Origin: Candidatus Protochlamydia phocaeensis
GTDB lineage: Bacteria > Chlamydiota > Chlamydiia > Chlamydiales > Parachlamydiaceae
DNA: 64,000 nucleotides
NCBI RefSeq assembly: GCF_001545115.1
Contig: NZ_FCNU01000032.1
Span: 339,504-403,503 of the forward strand
Direction: 5' to 3'
Below, one piece after another: positions 35,048 through 44,200 of the stretch. The position numbers were made by a program, and so were the translations under genes. The notes under the pieces are model-generated. The model made no database searches, was not told where the DNA came from, and saw nothing but the letters and a program-made list of their open reading frames with translations. Within the stretch, counting starts at the first letter, position 1. Every line of letters starts with the position of its first letter.

Positions 35048-36031
35048 TTATTTGATCACATCCTCAACCAATAGAAAGTCCGTCACTTGTAAGCTATCTG
35101 AAAATAGCGTAATTGTTCCCGGACACCTTTCTGAACTGAAGCCTAAAGAAGCTATCTCCCTTAAATTTTGCGATAAGCATTTTAAGCGACGGACAACATC
35201 GTCTTTCTTGTCCATTGTAAGAATATTGACAACCTCTCCCTTTCTGCCAAGTAATGCATAATTGATCGAATCCGCGTCAGCCATATCATCCCATGTTCTT
35301 ATCAAGGCGTCATATTTTTTTTCATCGGGGTTGGGTTGTTTAAAGCAATCTCCTAATCGATGTATCTCAGCAAACAGGCCTAAAGCACTATACTCAAAAC
35401 CCATTCCCCGAAGTTCATAATAAACTCGGCATAAGCGACCCATTACTCCAGCCCAAAGCTGCATAGCTTTCAAACGATCACACTTTTTTATTTCTTTTAT
35501 GTTAATAAACGGATAACGAAACACTGTGTCCAAAAAAATAGCTTTAGCAAAGGCATTGTAATGAGTGGTTTCTCGTAAATTTTTCGCCCATCGCTTTATT
35601 CTTGAGGATACAAAATGTGCATGTGCATGCGCCCGAAAATCTCTGAGAAATTCAACAGTAGCTTGTCGGTATACTTTATTTGCTGGTAAATTTGTTAATA
35701 TATAAGAGCGCACTCGTTTTGCAATCACATCGCAAAATAGGCCGGTTGCATCTTCATGCTCTAACGTAATAAACTGCTCCCACTCTTTTGTACTCACTTG
35801 ATTTTTGAGCTTAGTTTTTACTTGCCCCAAACCTATCAATTCAAGAAGTAATGCAGAAGTTACTATCCAAGTAAAGTCTGCGTCGACAAATGTAGGGTGA
35901 TGCAAATCCATTTGATCAAGAAAATATTCATAATTCTTGATAACTTGAGATGACGGCTCCCCAGCCTTAGTAAAGGAGATAAGAGACAATATTGATGTAT
36001 CAATATAAAAATTTTTCTTTGAAAACTTCAT
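35048..36031 (-). CDS. PIN-like domain protein
   Basis: I chose the ATG at 36031, giving 327 residues; the longer open frame to 36163 runs into a repeat. The start FYIDTSILSLI has the first Asp and Thr of a PIN nuclease domain. Near the C-terminus DDMADADSINYALLG and VVNILTMDKKDDVVRRL look like the remaining acidic residues and last strand of such a domain, though the middle is long and helical. PIN proteins are metal-dependent RNases. The gene lies between two diverged 69-base repeats on the tRNA-Thr island. No antitoxin partner is directly adjacent on this strand. The assignment is moderate. Confidence 0.5.
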   Translation of the reverse strand: MKFSKKNFYIDTSILSLISFTKAGEPSSQVIKNYEYFLDQMDLHHPTFVDADFTWIVTSALLLELIGLGQVKTKLKNQVSTKEWEQFITLEHEDATGLFCDVIAKRVRSYILTNLPANKVYRQATVEFLRDFRAHAHAHFVSSRIKRWAKNLRETTHYNAFAKAIFLDTVFRYPFINIKEIKKCDRLKAMQLWAGVMGRLCRVYYELRGMGFEYSALGLFAEIHRLGDCFKQPNPDEKKYDALIRTWDDMADADSINYALLGRKGEVVNILTMDKKDDVVRRLKCLSQNLREIASLGFSSERCPGTITLFSDSLQVTDFLLVEDVIK

Positions 36032-36085
36032 TAAAGTATTCTGATAAGAGATTGAAATGTAAGATACCCTATTTCCTCTAAAAAG

Positions 36086-36154
36086 ACTATCGCCACTTGA
36101 TGTAATTCTGATTAACTTATTGCCTCTGTTTGGTCCAAGACTGGCCCATGGAAT
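36086..36154. repeat. 69-bp diverged repeat, copy 2
   Basis: This is the second copy of the repeat at 34938. It reaches into the 5' extension of the PIN-like frame, which is why that extension is not taken as coding. Confidence 0.5.
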
Positions 36155-36226
36155 TGAATCCATTGCTCTTGCATAAAATATGCTTATTTAGGCATAATTG
36201 AATTAGAATGATACAGGAATCAACGA

Positions 36227-36589
36227 ATGAAACGACTTTTCTGGATTGGATCGAGCCTTGAGGACCTCAAGCAGTTCCCTCATGAAGTTCAAGACGAGAT
36301 GGGACATGGCTTATATCTTGCTCAAATGGGTGATAGACATAACCATGCGAAAACTCTTAGCGGGTTAGGGAATGCCAAAGTCATTGAGCTTCGAGAAAAT
36401 GATAGGTCGGGAACTTATCGAGTGGTTTATACAGTTGAAATGGCCGATTTCATTTTTGTGCTGCATGCCTTTCAGAAAAAATCAAAAAGCGGCATCGCAA
36501 CGCCAAAACAAGACATTGATTTGGTTAAGCGCCGATTAAAAGAGGCTGAAGCCCTCTACAAAGAATTAAAAGGAGAGAAGGAGTTATGA
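36227..36589 (+). CDS. HigB/Gp49-like toxin
   Basis: The 120-residue protein belongs to the phage Gp49/RelE-type toxin group: KRLFWIGSSLEDLKQFP at the start, LGNAKVIELRENDRSGTYRVVYT (about 48-70) and a C-terminal FVLHAFQKKSKSGIATPKQDI (about 82-102). The lysine- and arginine-rich pieces are those used for ribosome-dependent mRNA cutting. The XRE gene downstream overlaps it by 4 bases, the usual higBA layout. AGGAA precedes the ATG. It is island cargo next to tRNA-Thr, where it could stabilise the island. Confidence 0.82.
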   Translation: MKRLFWIGSSLEDLKQFPHEVQDEMGHGLYLAQMGDRHNHAKTLSGLGNAKVIELRENDRSGTYRVVYTVEMADFIFVLHAFQKKSKSGIATPKQDIDLVKRRLKEAEALYKELKGEKEL

Positions 36590-36945
36590 AAAAAAAGATC
36601 GTATACGAAGAAAGCTCCGGAAACGTATTTGCTGATTTAGGTGTTGAAAATCCCGAAGAAGCCTTAGCAAAATCCGAGCTAGCTCGTCAAATTGCTAAAC
36701 TGATTAAAAAGAAAAAACTCACTCAAAAACAAGCTGCTGAAATTTTAGGCATTGATCAACCCAAGATTTCTGCTTTGATTCGTGGAAGATTAAGAAGCTT
36801 TTCTTTAGAGCGTTTGATTCGTTTTCTAAACGAACTAGGACAAGACGTAAGTATTATGATCAGCCCTGCAAAGTCAACAGAACGTGGTAGCACCTGGATT
36901 GGTGAATCTCATTCTAATACTCGTATAGCTGCTTTAGGAAGGTAA
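36586..36945 (+). CDS. HigA/XRE-type antitoxin
   Basis: The 119-residue protein has an XRE helix-turn-helix (about residues 35-85: LIKKKKLTQKQAAEILGID then QPKISALIRGR). The start overlaps the toxin stop by 4 bases, with GGAG just before. The DNA-binding part would repress the pair, and the rest would neutralise the toxin. The C-terminal SIMISPAKSTERGSTWIG stretch is typical of HigA-like proteins. Confidence 0.82.
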   Translation: MKKKIVYEESSGNVFADLGVENPEEALAKSELARQIAKLIKKKKLTQKQAAEILGIDQPKISALIRGRLRSFSLERLIRFLNELGQDVSIMISPAKSTERGSTWIGESHSNTRIAALGR

Positions 36946-36958
36946 ATAAGGAAAGAAA

Positions 36959-37351
36959 ATGACATCTGAAATTTTAAAAAACGAACAAATTGATCAAGTT
37001 AAACTTGTTAAAACTGCATACATCAAAAGTATTATTGGAAGTTTTGTTGTAGTATTCGTCGGATTGATCACTTCTACAATAATAAACCAATATTTCCCTT
37101 TAACCCCAATAACAATCAACTTACTGCAAGCCTTTAGCATCGTTCCTGGATCTGCAGCATTGTTTGGTGTGCAGGGATGGAATATTCAAACGTGGTGCGG
37201 AACAACACCTGCTGAAATCCTCAATCAAAAAATATTTCGATTCCTTTCTATTATTGGTTTATTTTTTGCCGTGGTGGCATTTTCACTTAGCTCAGAATCT
37301 ACAAGGGAAACGCCTAATATTGAAAACGCGACCAGTTTAACTCAAACTTGA
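36959..37351 (+). CDS. Small membrane protein, unknown
   Basis: I do not recognise this 130-residue protein. Three hydrophobic stretches (IIGSFVVVFVGLITSTII, LLQAFSIVPGSAALFG and FLSIIGLFFAVVAFSL) suggest three membrane helices, with polar ends. It starts 14 bases after the antitoxin stop on the same strand and may be co-transcribed. Its place between the toxin pair and the decayed restriction genes makes it island cargo. Confidence 0.5.
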   Translation: MTSEILKNEQIDQVKLVKTAYIKSIIGSFVVVFVGLITSTIINQYFPLTPITINLLQAFSIVPGSAALFGVQGWNIQTWCGTTPAEILNQKIFRFLSIIGLFFAVVAFSLSSESTRETPNIENATSLTQT

Positions 37352-37418
37352 AAAAGGTATTTATAAGAGGTAAAAATAGATGTACAGAAATGCACAGCAG
37401 GAATACTTAGTACAACAA

Positions 37419-37682
37419 CTAAAAGACTTTGCCATGATTAGGAGCGAGGATATGGACAAGTTCATGAACAATGACATACTCGCCAAGTTCTTTAGGAAGT
37501 TCTAAGAGCTCCGCATTAAGGATCATTCGACCTTTTGTGGAAATAGATCCCCATTTATTTTTAAGAAGGCGGATTTGAAGGCTAGGAAGCTTCACCCCCA
37601 TTTTAATGGCCCAAGTCTTTACAGCTTCCCGCATTTCTTGCTCATCTTGCCAATGTAAGCCCTTTACAGAGCGAACTGCCAT
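37419..37682 (-). pseudogene. Truncated YgjP/M48-type metallopeptidase
   Basis: The 87 codons cover the end of a YgjP-like domain: LQIRLLKNKWGSISTKG and the zinc motif VIVHELVHILAPNHGKVF. Normal members continue about 20 residues past this point; here a stop follows HGKVF at once. Such genes often sit right after hsdR of type I restriction systems. The HsdR remnant lies 2 bases upstream on the same strand, so this is the tail of a decayed operon. Confidence 0.6.
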
Positions 37683-37684
37683 CT

Positions 37685-38215
37685 TTATACCCTTTGAAGT
37701 TTAAATAATTGATTTGCAACTTCAATGATATTATCTTTCCCAACTATTGAAATCAATTCTTTATAAAGAGCAGCTCTTAATTGGCTTTTTTCATGCTGAT
37801 TCCATAAATGATTTGGGTAACGCTCAAAAATACTATTTACATGCTTGGCTTCTTGAGCTGATATCGTAGGCTTCGCATTTAAAATCACTTTGTAAATAGC
37901 AAAGCTATTGCCATCAAGGTTGAGTTGATTCCTCTCTTCTTCTACTACTACAGCTTCACTAGCTAGATTTAGAAATCGCTCTAAGGCTTCTTGTGTCGTT
38001 AGATGTCGATCTTCATAAGCTTCAGCTAATGCAGAAGCTTTTTCTCCAATTGATATTAAGAACGGCTTGGCAGAACCTTGCTCATTGACTAAGCGACCAA
38101 GCACTTTGCTTAAATTAAGAAACTTGGTTGTATTAGAAATGAGCGACTTTTGTGTAGATTGTGGGAAAACCGATTCGTATAATCCTGACATTTTTCTGAC
38201 ATGGGGCTTTAACAA
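37685..38215 (-). pseudogene. hsdR: Type I restriction HsdR C-terminal remnant
   Basis: The frame matches the last 150 or so residues of HsdR proteins: LERFLNLASEAVVVEEERNQ, then NSFAIYKVI and FERYPNHLWNQHEKSQLRAALYK with VANQLFKLQR at the end. A full HsdR has about 1000 residues; everything before is missing. The 5' end (38131-38215) is inside the 169-base repeat next to tRNA-Thr, so the gene was cut at the island edge. The frame opens with TTG and has no credible start. No hsdM or hsdS is present. Confidence 0.65.
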
Positions 38216-38299
38216 GGAGGCAAACAGAGATTTAAAGTATTGAAAAAGAAAATGCCTAAAACAGGAGTCGAACCCGCGACCTTCGCATTACGAATGCGC
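38131..38299 (-). repeat. 169-bp direct repeat, tRNA-proximal copy
   Basis: This is the partner of 34698-34866. It holds the 3' part of the tRNA-Thr gene and the adjoining downstream DNA. The two copies face the same way and bracket the PIN/HigBA/restriction segment. Confidence 0.85.
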
Positions 38300-38325
38300 T
38301 GCTCTACCAACTGAGCTATTTAGGC
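38253..38325 (-). tRNA. tRNA-Thr (anticodon CGU)
   Basis: The 73 bases fold as a full tRNA. The acceptor GCCTAAA pairs with TTTAGGC, AGCTCAGTTGGTAGAGC forms the D arm, the anticodon loop is TTCGTAA with CGT, and CGGGTTCGACTCCTG forms the T arm. It closely resembles the E. coli thrW product in the D and anticodon arms. CCA is not encoded. Its 3' end faces the island, and two partial copies of it lie further away, so it served as an integration target. Confidence 0.93.
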
Positions 38326-38413
38326 ATAATAGGAAAAGAATAGTATCGCACGTTGCCCTATTTTCCGACAACTAGGTAAATGAAAAGCCTTAATCCTTAA
38401 AATTTTAGCTTTA

Positions 38414-40303
38414 TTATAAAACTGTTGAATCCGTCCTTAAACGCTGCTCAATGCCGGATAAGCGCTGGCCCTGCTGGGAAATGGTCTTGTGAATCACAAT
38501 ATCCGATCCATAGACTTCCACATGCTTGCGAGCACGTGTGACCGCTGTATAAAACACCTCGCGTCCGAACAGCTCGGATCCTTCAGGCAAAACCAGCACA
38601 ACGCGATCAAATTCGCTTCCTTGGCTTTTATGAACAGATAAGCAATAAGCATACTCGTATTTGGGCAGTAAAAGGGCCGACAAACGACGTACACTTCCTT
38701 CCTGAGCCCGAGAAGGAAATAAAGCATAGTCTTCTAGGCTGACTCCTCGCAATGGCAGCTTGCGCATAAGAACGCCCGTTTCCCCATTAAACAGATCCTG
38801 GCGGTAATCGTTCGTGACTATCAGAATGGGGATCGCCAGCCATCCTGATTGATAAGAGAGTTGGCCGACATGCTGCCAAAGCAATTGATTGATGGCATCC
38901 ACTCCAAAGGAGCCTTTGCGCATGGGAGATAAAATACGAATGGCATTAAAAAGCTGCAGGACTTGTTCAGGATCTTGCCCAGCTTTCACAAGCGAAGGAA
39001 AATAACCCGATACATGATTTAAGAAAACTTTTTGCGATTCTTTTCTCTCGTTAGGCAGATTCAAGCGCGAAATACCTGGCATCGCTGTCTGATTGAGCAA
39101 GGCTAATGCCTGATCGGCTTGACCTTCATTAATAGTTTGCGCAAAAGCGATAATCGATCCGAGCTCAGCCCTTAAACAGACCTTTAGCTGAGTGCAAGGA
39201 ATGGAAAGATCCGGATGCGTCCGATGCATATTAATCATATCGACAAAAACGCTGCCCGCTTCAACAGAGGGAAGCTGATGCTGGTCCCCTAAAAGGATTA
39301 AACGAGAACCTTTCTTAAGCACCTCAAAGAGGCTGGCCATCATTTTGACATCAACCATGGAGCTTTCATCGACAACAATCAGATCGGCTGTCAAACGATT
39401 AATCGAATCCTTGGCATATCCAGAATGGCTTTTTATTCCCAAAAGCGCATGCAAGGTTTTGGCTTGCAGAGCAGGAAATCCCTCTAGTTTAGCGGTCGCC
39501 TTGCTTAAGCTTCTTTGCAAGTTGGCAGCAGCTTTTCCTGTCGGTGCAGTTAAAACGATTTGGCATTTTTGCTTTTGCTCTTCGGACAAGCTGTTCCAAA
39601 AGATTTGAATGAGTTGCCCGGCAGTATAGGTTTTCCCAGTCCCCGGCCCGCCTGTAATTAAGGAAAGAGAATGCCTGCAGCCTTTAAAAATGGCTTGCGC
39701 TTGCTCCTCAAGCAGGACGCCTTCTTGGCAAAGTTGGCTTAATTGTTTTTGGATTTTCTCTTGATCAATTGCCAGAACAGGTTGGACATGAAAATGCCGT
39801 TTGAGATGCTGAATAAATAGCGTCTCGAAAATCCAATGCCTTTGCAGATAAAAACAATTCTGATAGGAGCAAAGCGGTGTATGGGGCAGCTGCTCCGCTT
39901 GTCCGACTTGCAAAGATGTGACTAAAGCTGTAGGAATGGCCTTAGCGCCTGCAATCATCATCTGCGTCAATTTTTGCAACTCCTCTTCTGATAAAGGATG
40001 ATCGCCTTCATCAATCCAGAGTTGATGGACGGCAGGGAAAAGCTGCTGCTGCTCGATTTTAACGCATAAGTGTCCTTCTTTAGCTGCCATAATAAGATGG
40101 CAAAGAAAGAGCGCTGTTTCTTGATTGACCGACTGATCGCGCAAAAGGCGAATGACAAGGACATAATCTAAATAAGCTAAGCGATTTTGCTTGAGAAGCT
40201 CATCCAAAAGCGGCCAAGGAGAGGGGCTTTTTTTCTCTGCTTCCAACCAGGGCGAGCGGCCATGGGCTTCCAAAAAAAGCGTTTTTGCCAATCCTGGTTG
40301 CAT
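38414..40303 (-). CDS. recD: RecD, exodeoxyribonuclease V alpha subunit
   Basis: The 629-residue protein is RecD. The helicase motifs are clear: Walker A GGPGTGKTY (about residues 217-225), VVDESSMVD (about 311-319) as motif II, and a C-terminal SVHKSQGSEFDRVVL and FYTAVTRARKHVEVYG (about 560-605). RecD is the fast 5'-3' motor of RecBCD, which processes broken DNA ends. recB and recC lie in one operon farther upstream on the same strand; an opposite-strand Nudix gene and a gene fragment separate them from recD, which therefore has its own promoter. Confidence 0.93.
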   Translation of the reverse strand: MQPGLAKTLFLEAHGRSPWLEAEKKSPSPWPLLDELLKQNRLAYLDYVLVIRLLRDQSVNQETALFLCHLIMAAKEGHLCVKIEQQQLFPAVHQLWIDEGDHPLSEEELQKLTQMMIAGAKAIPTALVTSLQVGQAEQLPHTPLCSYQNCFYLQRHWIFETLFIQHLKRHFHVQPVLAIDQEKIQKQLSQLCQEGVLLEEQAQAIFKGCRHSLSLITGGPGTGKTYTAGQLIQIFWNSLSEEQKQKCQIVLTAPTGKAAANLQRSLSKATAKLEGFPALQAKTLHALLGIKSHSGYAKDSINRLTADLIVVDESSMVDVKMMASLFEVLKKGSRLILLGDQHQLPSVEAGSVFVDMINMHRTHPDLSIPCTQLKVCLRAELGSIIAFAQTINEGQADQALALLNQTAMPGISRLNLPNERKESQKVFLNHVSGYFPSLVKAGQDPEQVLQLFNAIRILSPMRKGSFGVDAINQLLWQHVGQLSYQSGWLAIPILIVTNDYRQDLFNGETGVLMRKLPLRGVSLEDYALFPSRAQEGSVRRLSALLLPKYEYAYCLSVHKSQGSEFDRVVLVLPEGSELFGREVFYTAVTRARKHVEVYGSDIVIHKTISQQGQRLSGIEQRLRTDSTVL

Positions 40304-40429
40304 GCGTGTGCCTTCAATAATCGTATAAACAAATTTAAAAATTTTATAAGGCTCCCCACATTAGCAGAAAAGAGGATTTGAATAAAATATTTATCTATCC
40401 TTTTGAATATTAATAATTAAAAAATTATA

Positions 40430-40455
40430 GTCTCCTTGCTTTTTAACAAGGAGAC
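40430..40455 (+). promoter_or_regulatory. Hairpin covering the ribosome binding site of the Nudix gene
   Basis: GTCTCCTTG pairs with CAAGGAGAC across an 8-base loop. The right arm holds the AAGGAG site of the gene at 40461. In the folded form the start would be hidden, which suggests control of translation. A chance terminator-like fold is the other reading. Confidence 0.5.
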
Positions 40456-40460
40456 TTCGC

Positions 40461-40985
40461 ATGAGAAAAACATTATCTCTAATTTTGATCGTTCTGGCAT
40501 GTGTGATAGACTTTCAAGCAAGCGCTCAGATTGTGGCCTCTTCTCTTCATCGCCCTCCTATTTTGACAACGACTGCGATTATTGAGGTATATGACCAAAA
40601 CCAACTAAAGGGAATCGTTCTCATTGAGAGGGGCAAAGCGCCTTTTGGCAAAGCTCTTCCCGGGGGAAAAGTCGAATATGGCGAAACTGTTGAACAAGCT
40701 GTACGCCGCGAAATGCAAGAGGAAGTTGGATTGGAACTAAAGGATCTAAAGCAATTTCACGTTTATTCTGATCCCAACCGTGATTTCCGCCACCATTCCG
40801 TTGAAGTCACTCATCTGGCAAAAAGCGACCGCACGCCCCAAGCTGGCGATGATGCGGCCCAAGCTTGGATCGTTCCTCTTGATCAAATTCCTTGGGATCA
40901 AATGGCTTTCGACCATGCTCAAATTCTGAAAGACTATCTGGCTTATCGGCAAGGACAGCAAGACAAAATGATGCTCAACCCCTGA
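40461..40985 (+). CDS. Exported Nudix hydrolase
   Basis: The 174-residue protein has a signal peptide (basic start MRKT, core LSLILIVLACVID, cut after ASA before QIV). The mature part is a Nudix domain. The Nudix box runs from about residue 70 (GGKVEYGETVEQAVRREMQE) through EEVGLEL, with its Gly, Glu and REMQEEVG residues, and binds metal and diphosphate substrates. These enzymes cleave nucleoside diphosphate compounds and are normally cytosolic. The gene sits on the opposite strand between recD and recB. A hairpin over its ribosome binding site may control it. Confidence 0.85.
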   Translation: MRKTLSLILIVLACVIDFQASAQIVASSLHRPPILTTTAIIEVYDQNQLKGIVLIERGKAPFGKALPGGKVEYGETVEQAVRREMQEEVGLELKDLKQFHVYSDPNRDFRHHSVEVTHLAKSDRTPQAGDDAAQAWIVPLDQIPWDQMAFDHAQILKDYLAYRQGQQDKMMLNP

Positions 40986-41090
40986 TGGGTTACATTCGTT
41001 TGCAGAGGGTGTTTTGAATGACTCGAATTTAAGCTATTCTGAATTTCAGAATCCCCTCTTACCTCATTTGAAAGCACTCATCATTGAAAC

Positions 41091-41295
41091 ACTTTTTTTG
41101 CCGATCTTCTTTCTTTTATTGATGAAGACACCTGGCTATTAGTCGATTTAGATAATAACCTGAATTAATATGCTATTTGAAGGTAAGCAGGATTATGGCC
41201 ATGCAAACCATTTCTATGATGAAATGGAAAAGCGATTAAATAAAGGCATGAGCAATAAGGCTGCTTTGCTCCTCATGGAACATGGTCTAGAATAA
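41091..41295 (+). pseudogene. Frameshifted fragment, HAD/DUF2608-like
   Basis: One frame reads FFADLLSFIDEDTWLLVDLD, near a HAD-type motif I, and ends at a stop. The next frame continues with LFEGKQDYGHANHFYDEME and ends at a stop near 41293. The two join if a short insertion is removed, so this looks like a broken gene of the DUF2608 group known from chlamydiae and Legionella. The 5' part and most of the domain are gone. The end overlaps the recB 3' end. Confidence 0.4.
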
Positions 41296-44200
41296 GGGAT
41301 AAGGAAGATGCCTGCTCTGTCCTTGTCTGTTCAATCTGTCGATGCGGATGGAATGCATAAATCCCCGTCTGCTTGCCAGGCTGCATGCCCCTTAAAAAGA
41401 GATAAATGGCTCCTCCAAAGCAGGTTTCAAAAGGCCGCGGATCGACTATTTTCAAGTACCGCTTGAGGGCTTCGGCATAAATCTTAGCCTGCACAAAATA
41501 GTTGTGCTCTTGCATAGCCGCATAAAGCTGATCTGGTTGATAAGCCTCGTCATGGCTGCCAAGCCAATTGCTTTTCCAATCCAAGATATAGTAACTGCCT
41601 TGATGCATGAAAATCAAATCCACAATCCCTTTGATCAATCCTTCTTGATAGGCCACTCCTTCCAAGGGAAAGCTTTTCTCATAGGGAAATAAAAAAGGCA
41701 TTTCGCGATAGTAATGCCAAGGCTCTAAATCGCATAGGCAAAAGGGGCTGGAATCAATTTTCAGATCAGTTTTCAATGTATTAAAAACAAGAGAAGCTAG
41801 AGCTTCTTCCCATTCCTTAAAAAGCGTCTTTTGAATAAAGGGCCGTACCAGTGGCAAAGCCATTTGACTATGCGCTAAGCCTCGAAAGTCCCGGAAAGAA
41901 ATTTTTTCTAAGATTTGATGAATAACAACACCCGTATCGCTGCTTGCCGGAAGGGTATGAACATGCTTGACGGCATGATCAAAGTCATGAGGAGCTGGCT
42001 GATGGCTGCGCTCATGGGGAGCATCAGGATGGCTCAGGCTCGAAAAGGAAGTCATGAATAAGCTTGGGCTAGACACGGTAAGCGAGCGCGGAGCAAGCAA
42101 TTGGGCCGAAAAGGCTTGCTGCTTTTTTGGGGCCTCTGGAGTAATTTCCTGATGGAGGGAATAGGTAATGTGATGCGTTTTTCCAACGGTCTCTAAAAAG
42201 TCAATCAACACTCTGCCATCGTAGTGCTTAATTCTTTCATACAGCGTTTGGTAAGCGCAGGCCGGCTGCCATAATCGGCTGAGAAAAAGATCAATGGGAG
42301 AGGCATCGCCAAATTTTAAATGGTCTGCATTTAGATGCAGGGCAATGGGAATATAGAGCTGATACTTTGCGCGCGTCATGGCAACATAGAGCTGGCGCAT
42401 TTTCTCTGCATCGCTTTCTTCACAGAAATGATGATGCTCCGGGCAATCTTCAGCCAACGGAGTGAGGTAAAGCTGTCCTTCTTTTTCAACGGGAATGAGC
42501 TCTTCTTTAATACCGGTGCGATAAGCCAATCCCAAGGCAAAGACAATGTCAAACTCAAGCCCTTTACTAAAATGCAAAGTCAATATGCGCACACCATCTT
42601 TGGACGGATCTTGAAAGCGTTTAATGCGTTCATCTTCGTTTTCATTCCAAATTTGGAATTTATCCAAAAAGGGAATAAGGCCTTCAGGGCCATTCCATTC
42701 ACGGTATTGGTAGTCGATAACCAAATCGGAAATTTGCTGCAGGTCATGATAAAACTCTAATCCTCCCTCACGGGCAAGCAAGCGCTCAAGCACCGTCAAA
42801 CCACCCGTTTGCCAACGGCTCTTCAGCATTTCCTGAAAGAAAAAGGCAAATCCCTTGTCAAACAGGCATTGCCGTAGGTATTGAACGATGGCTAAGATGG
42901 ATTCAAGTTGATCAAGCGCTTTCAGCTCTTCATGCGCCCATCCCAATAAAGGCGTGCCCAAGGCTGTTTTGATCGCTCCGCGGTCTTGCGGATGCAAAAT
43001 GGCGCGCATAAGATCGATGAGGGCGGCCAAGGCGGGCGATTCAGCCAAACTAGTTCCACGCTGATTGAGATAGGGAATTTTTTGCGAGTCCAAATATTCG
43101 GCCAATCGCAGCGCCTGGTGGCGATCGCGCACCAAAACGGCAAATTGGCGGAAACCAAATTGCTTTTGCTGGCGCAGGCGATGAATTTCTTGAACGATAA
43201 AGGGAAAGAAAACCCGAGCTTCCATATCCGCCCATTTGACCCGCTTAAACGCACTCCCATCTCCAATAAAGAAGTGAACGGCCCCTTTTTCGTCTTGGAA
43301 GATTGCGTCTTTTCCTATCTGAGATGCTTGAACGGGTTGATAGGGAACATATAAATCTTTCTTTGGCAAGGGGATAAAATGCGGTAGATGTTCCGGCGCA
43401 AATAAAGCATTGAGCGCTTTGACCAACTGAGGTTGGGAACGGTAGTTGACATCCAAGGAAAAGCAATGGCTTTCTCCCAATGCCTGAGCCGCCGATAAGT
43501 ATGTATAAATATCGGCTTGCCTAAAAGAATAAATCGATTGCTTGGGATCGCCGACAAGATAGAGATAGCCCGTCCAGGCATACTCTTGCGAAAGGAATAA
43601 GCGCCTGAAAATTTGCCACTGTACAGGGTCCGTATCTTGAAATTCGTCAATAATAGCGGCTTGGTAATTGGCTTGGACCTGCGTTAAAAAGTTGGGTTGA
43701 TTTAGCGCCCATTCCATTTTGCGCAGAAGGTCATCGGGAGAAAGCTTCTCTTCTTCCCTTTGATAGCGGCGCAGTAGCTGCTGGCAATCGCGCGCCAGCC
43801 TGGCCAGCAGAACAGAAAAATCGCCGGCCGTTTGTACTAACGCTTCCAGATGCTGCTTTAGATGTTTGGTAAAATCTGGATAGGACAGCCCTGCCGGCGT
43901 TGCGGCTCGGCTTTTGAGCAGCTTGGGATCCAAGGCCAGTGTCCAAACAAGTCCATCGCTGATAAGCCTATCGAACTCCTCAACCGTCCAGTCTTCTTGA
44001 TCGAAGAGGGCTGCAAAGCGCATAACTTTATCAAGCGTCTCTGCCTTCGTCTCTCCGCTTTTATAATTGCGATAGGCTTGGCTTTGCGCCCTGAAATCCT
44101 CGATCAAGTTTTCTGCCGTAGGATTGAACGCCTTTTTAAGCGCCTGCATCGCCTTGACAAACTGCAAATAAAGCTGCTTAAAAGACGGCATATCGGCAAA

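Noticed and set aside
36032..36163. N-terminal extension of the PIN-like protein
   Set aside because: The extension is coded by a diverged repeat, and FYIDTS at the inner ATG is a natural protein start.
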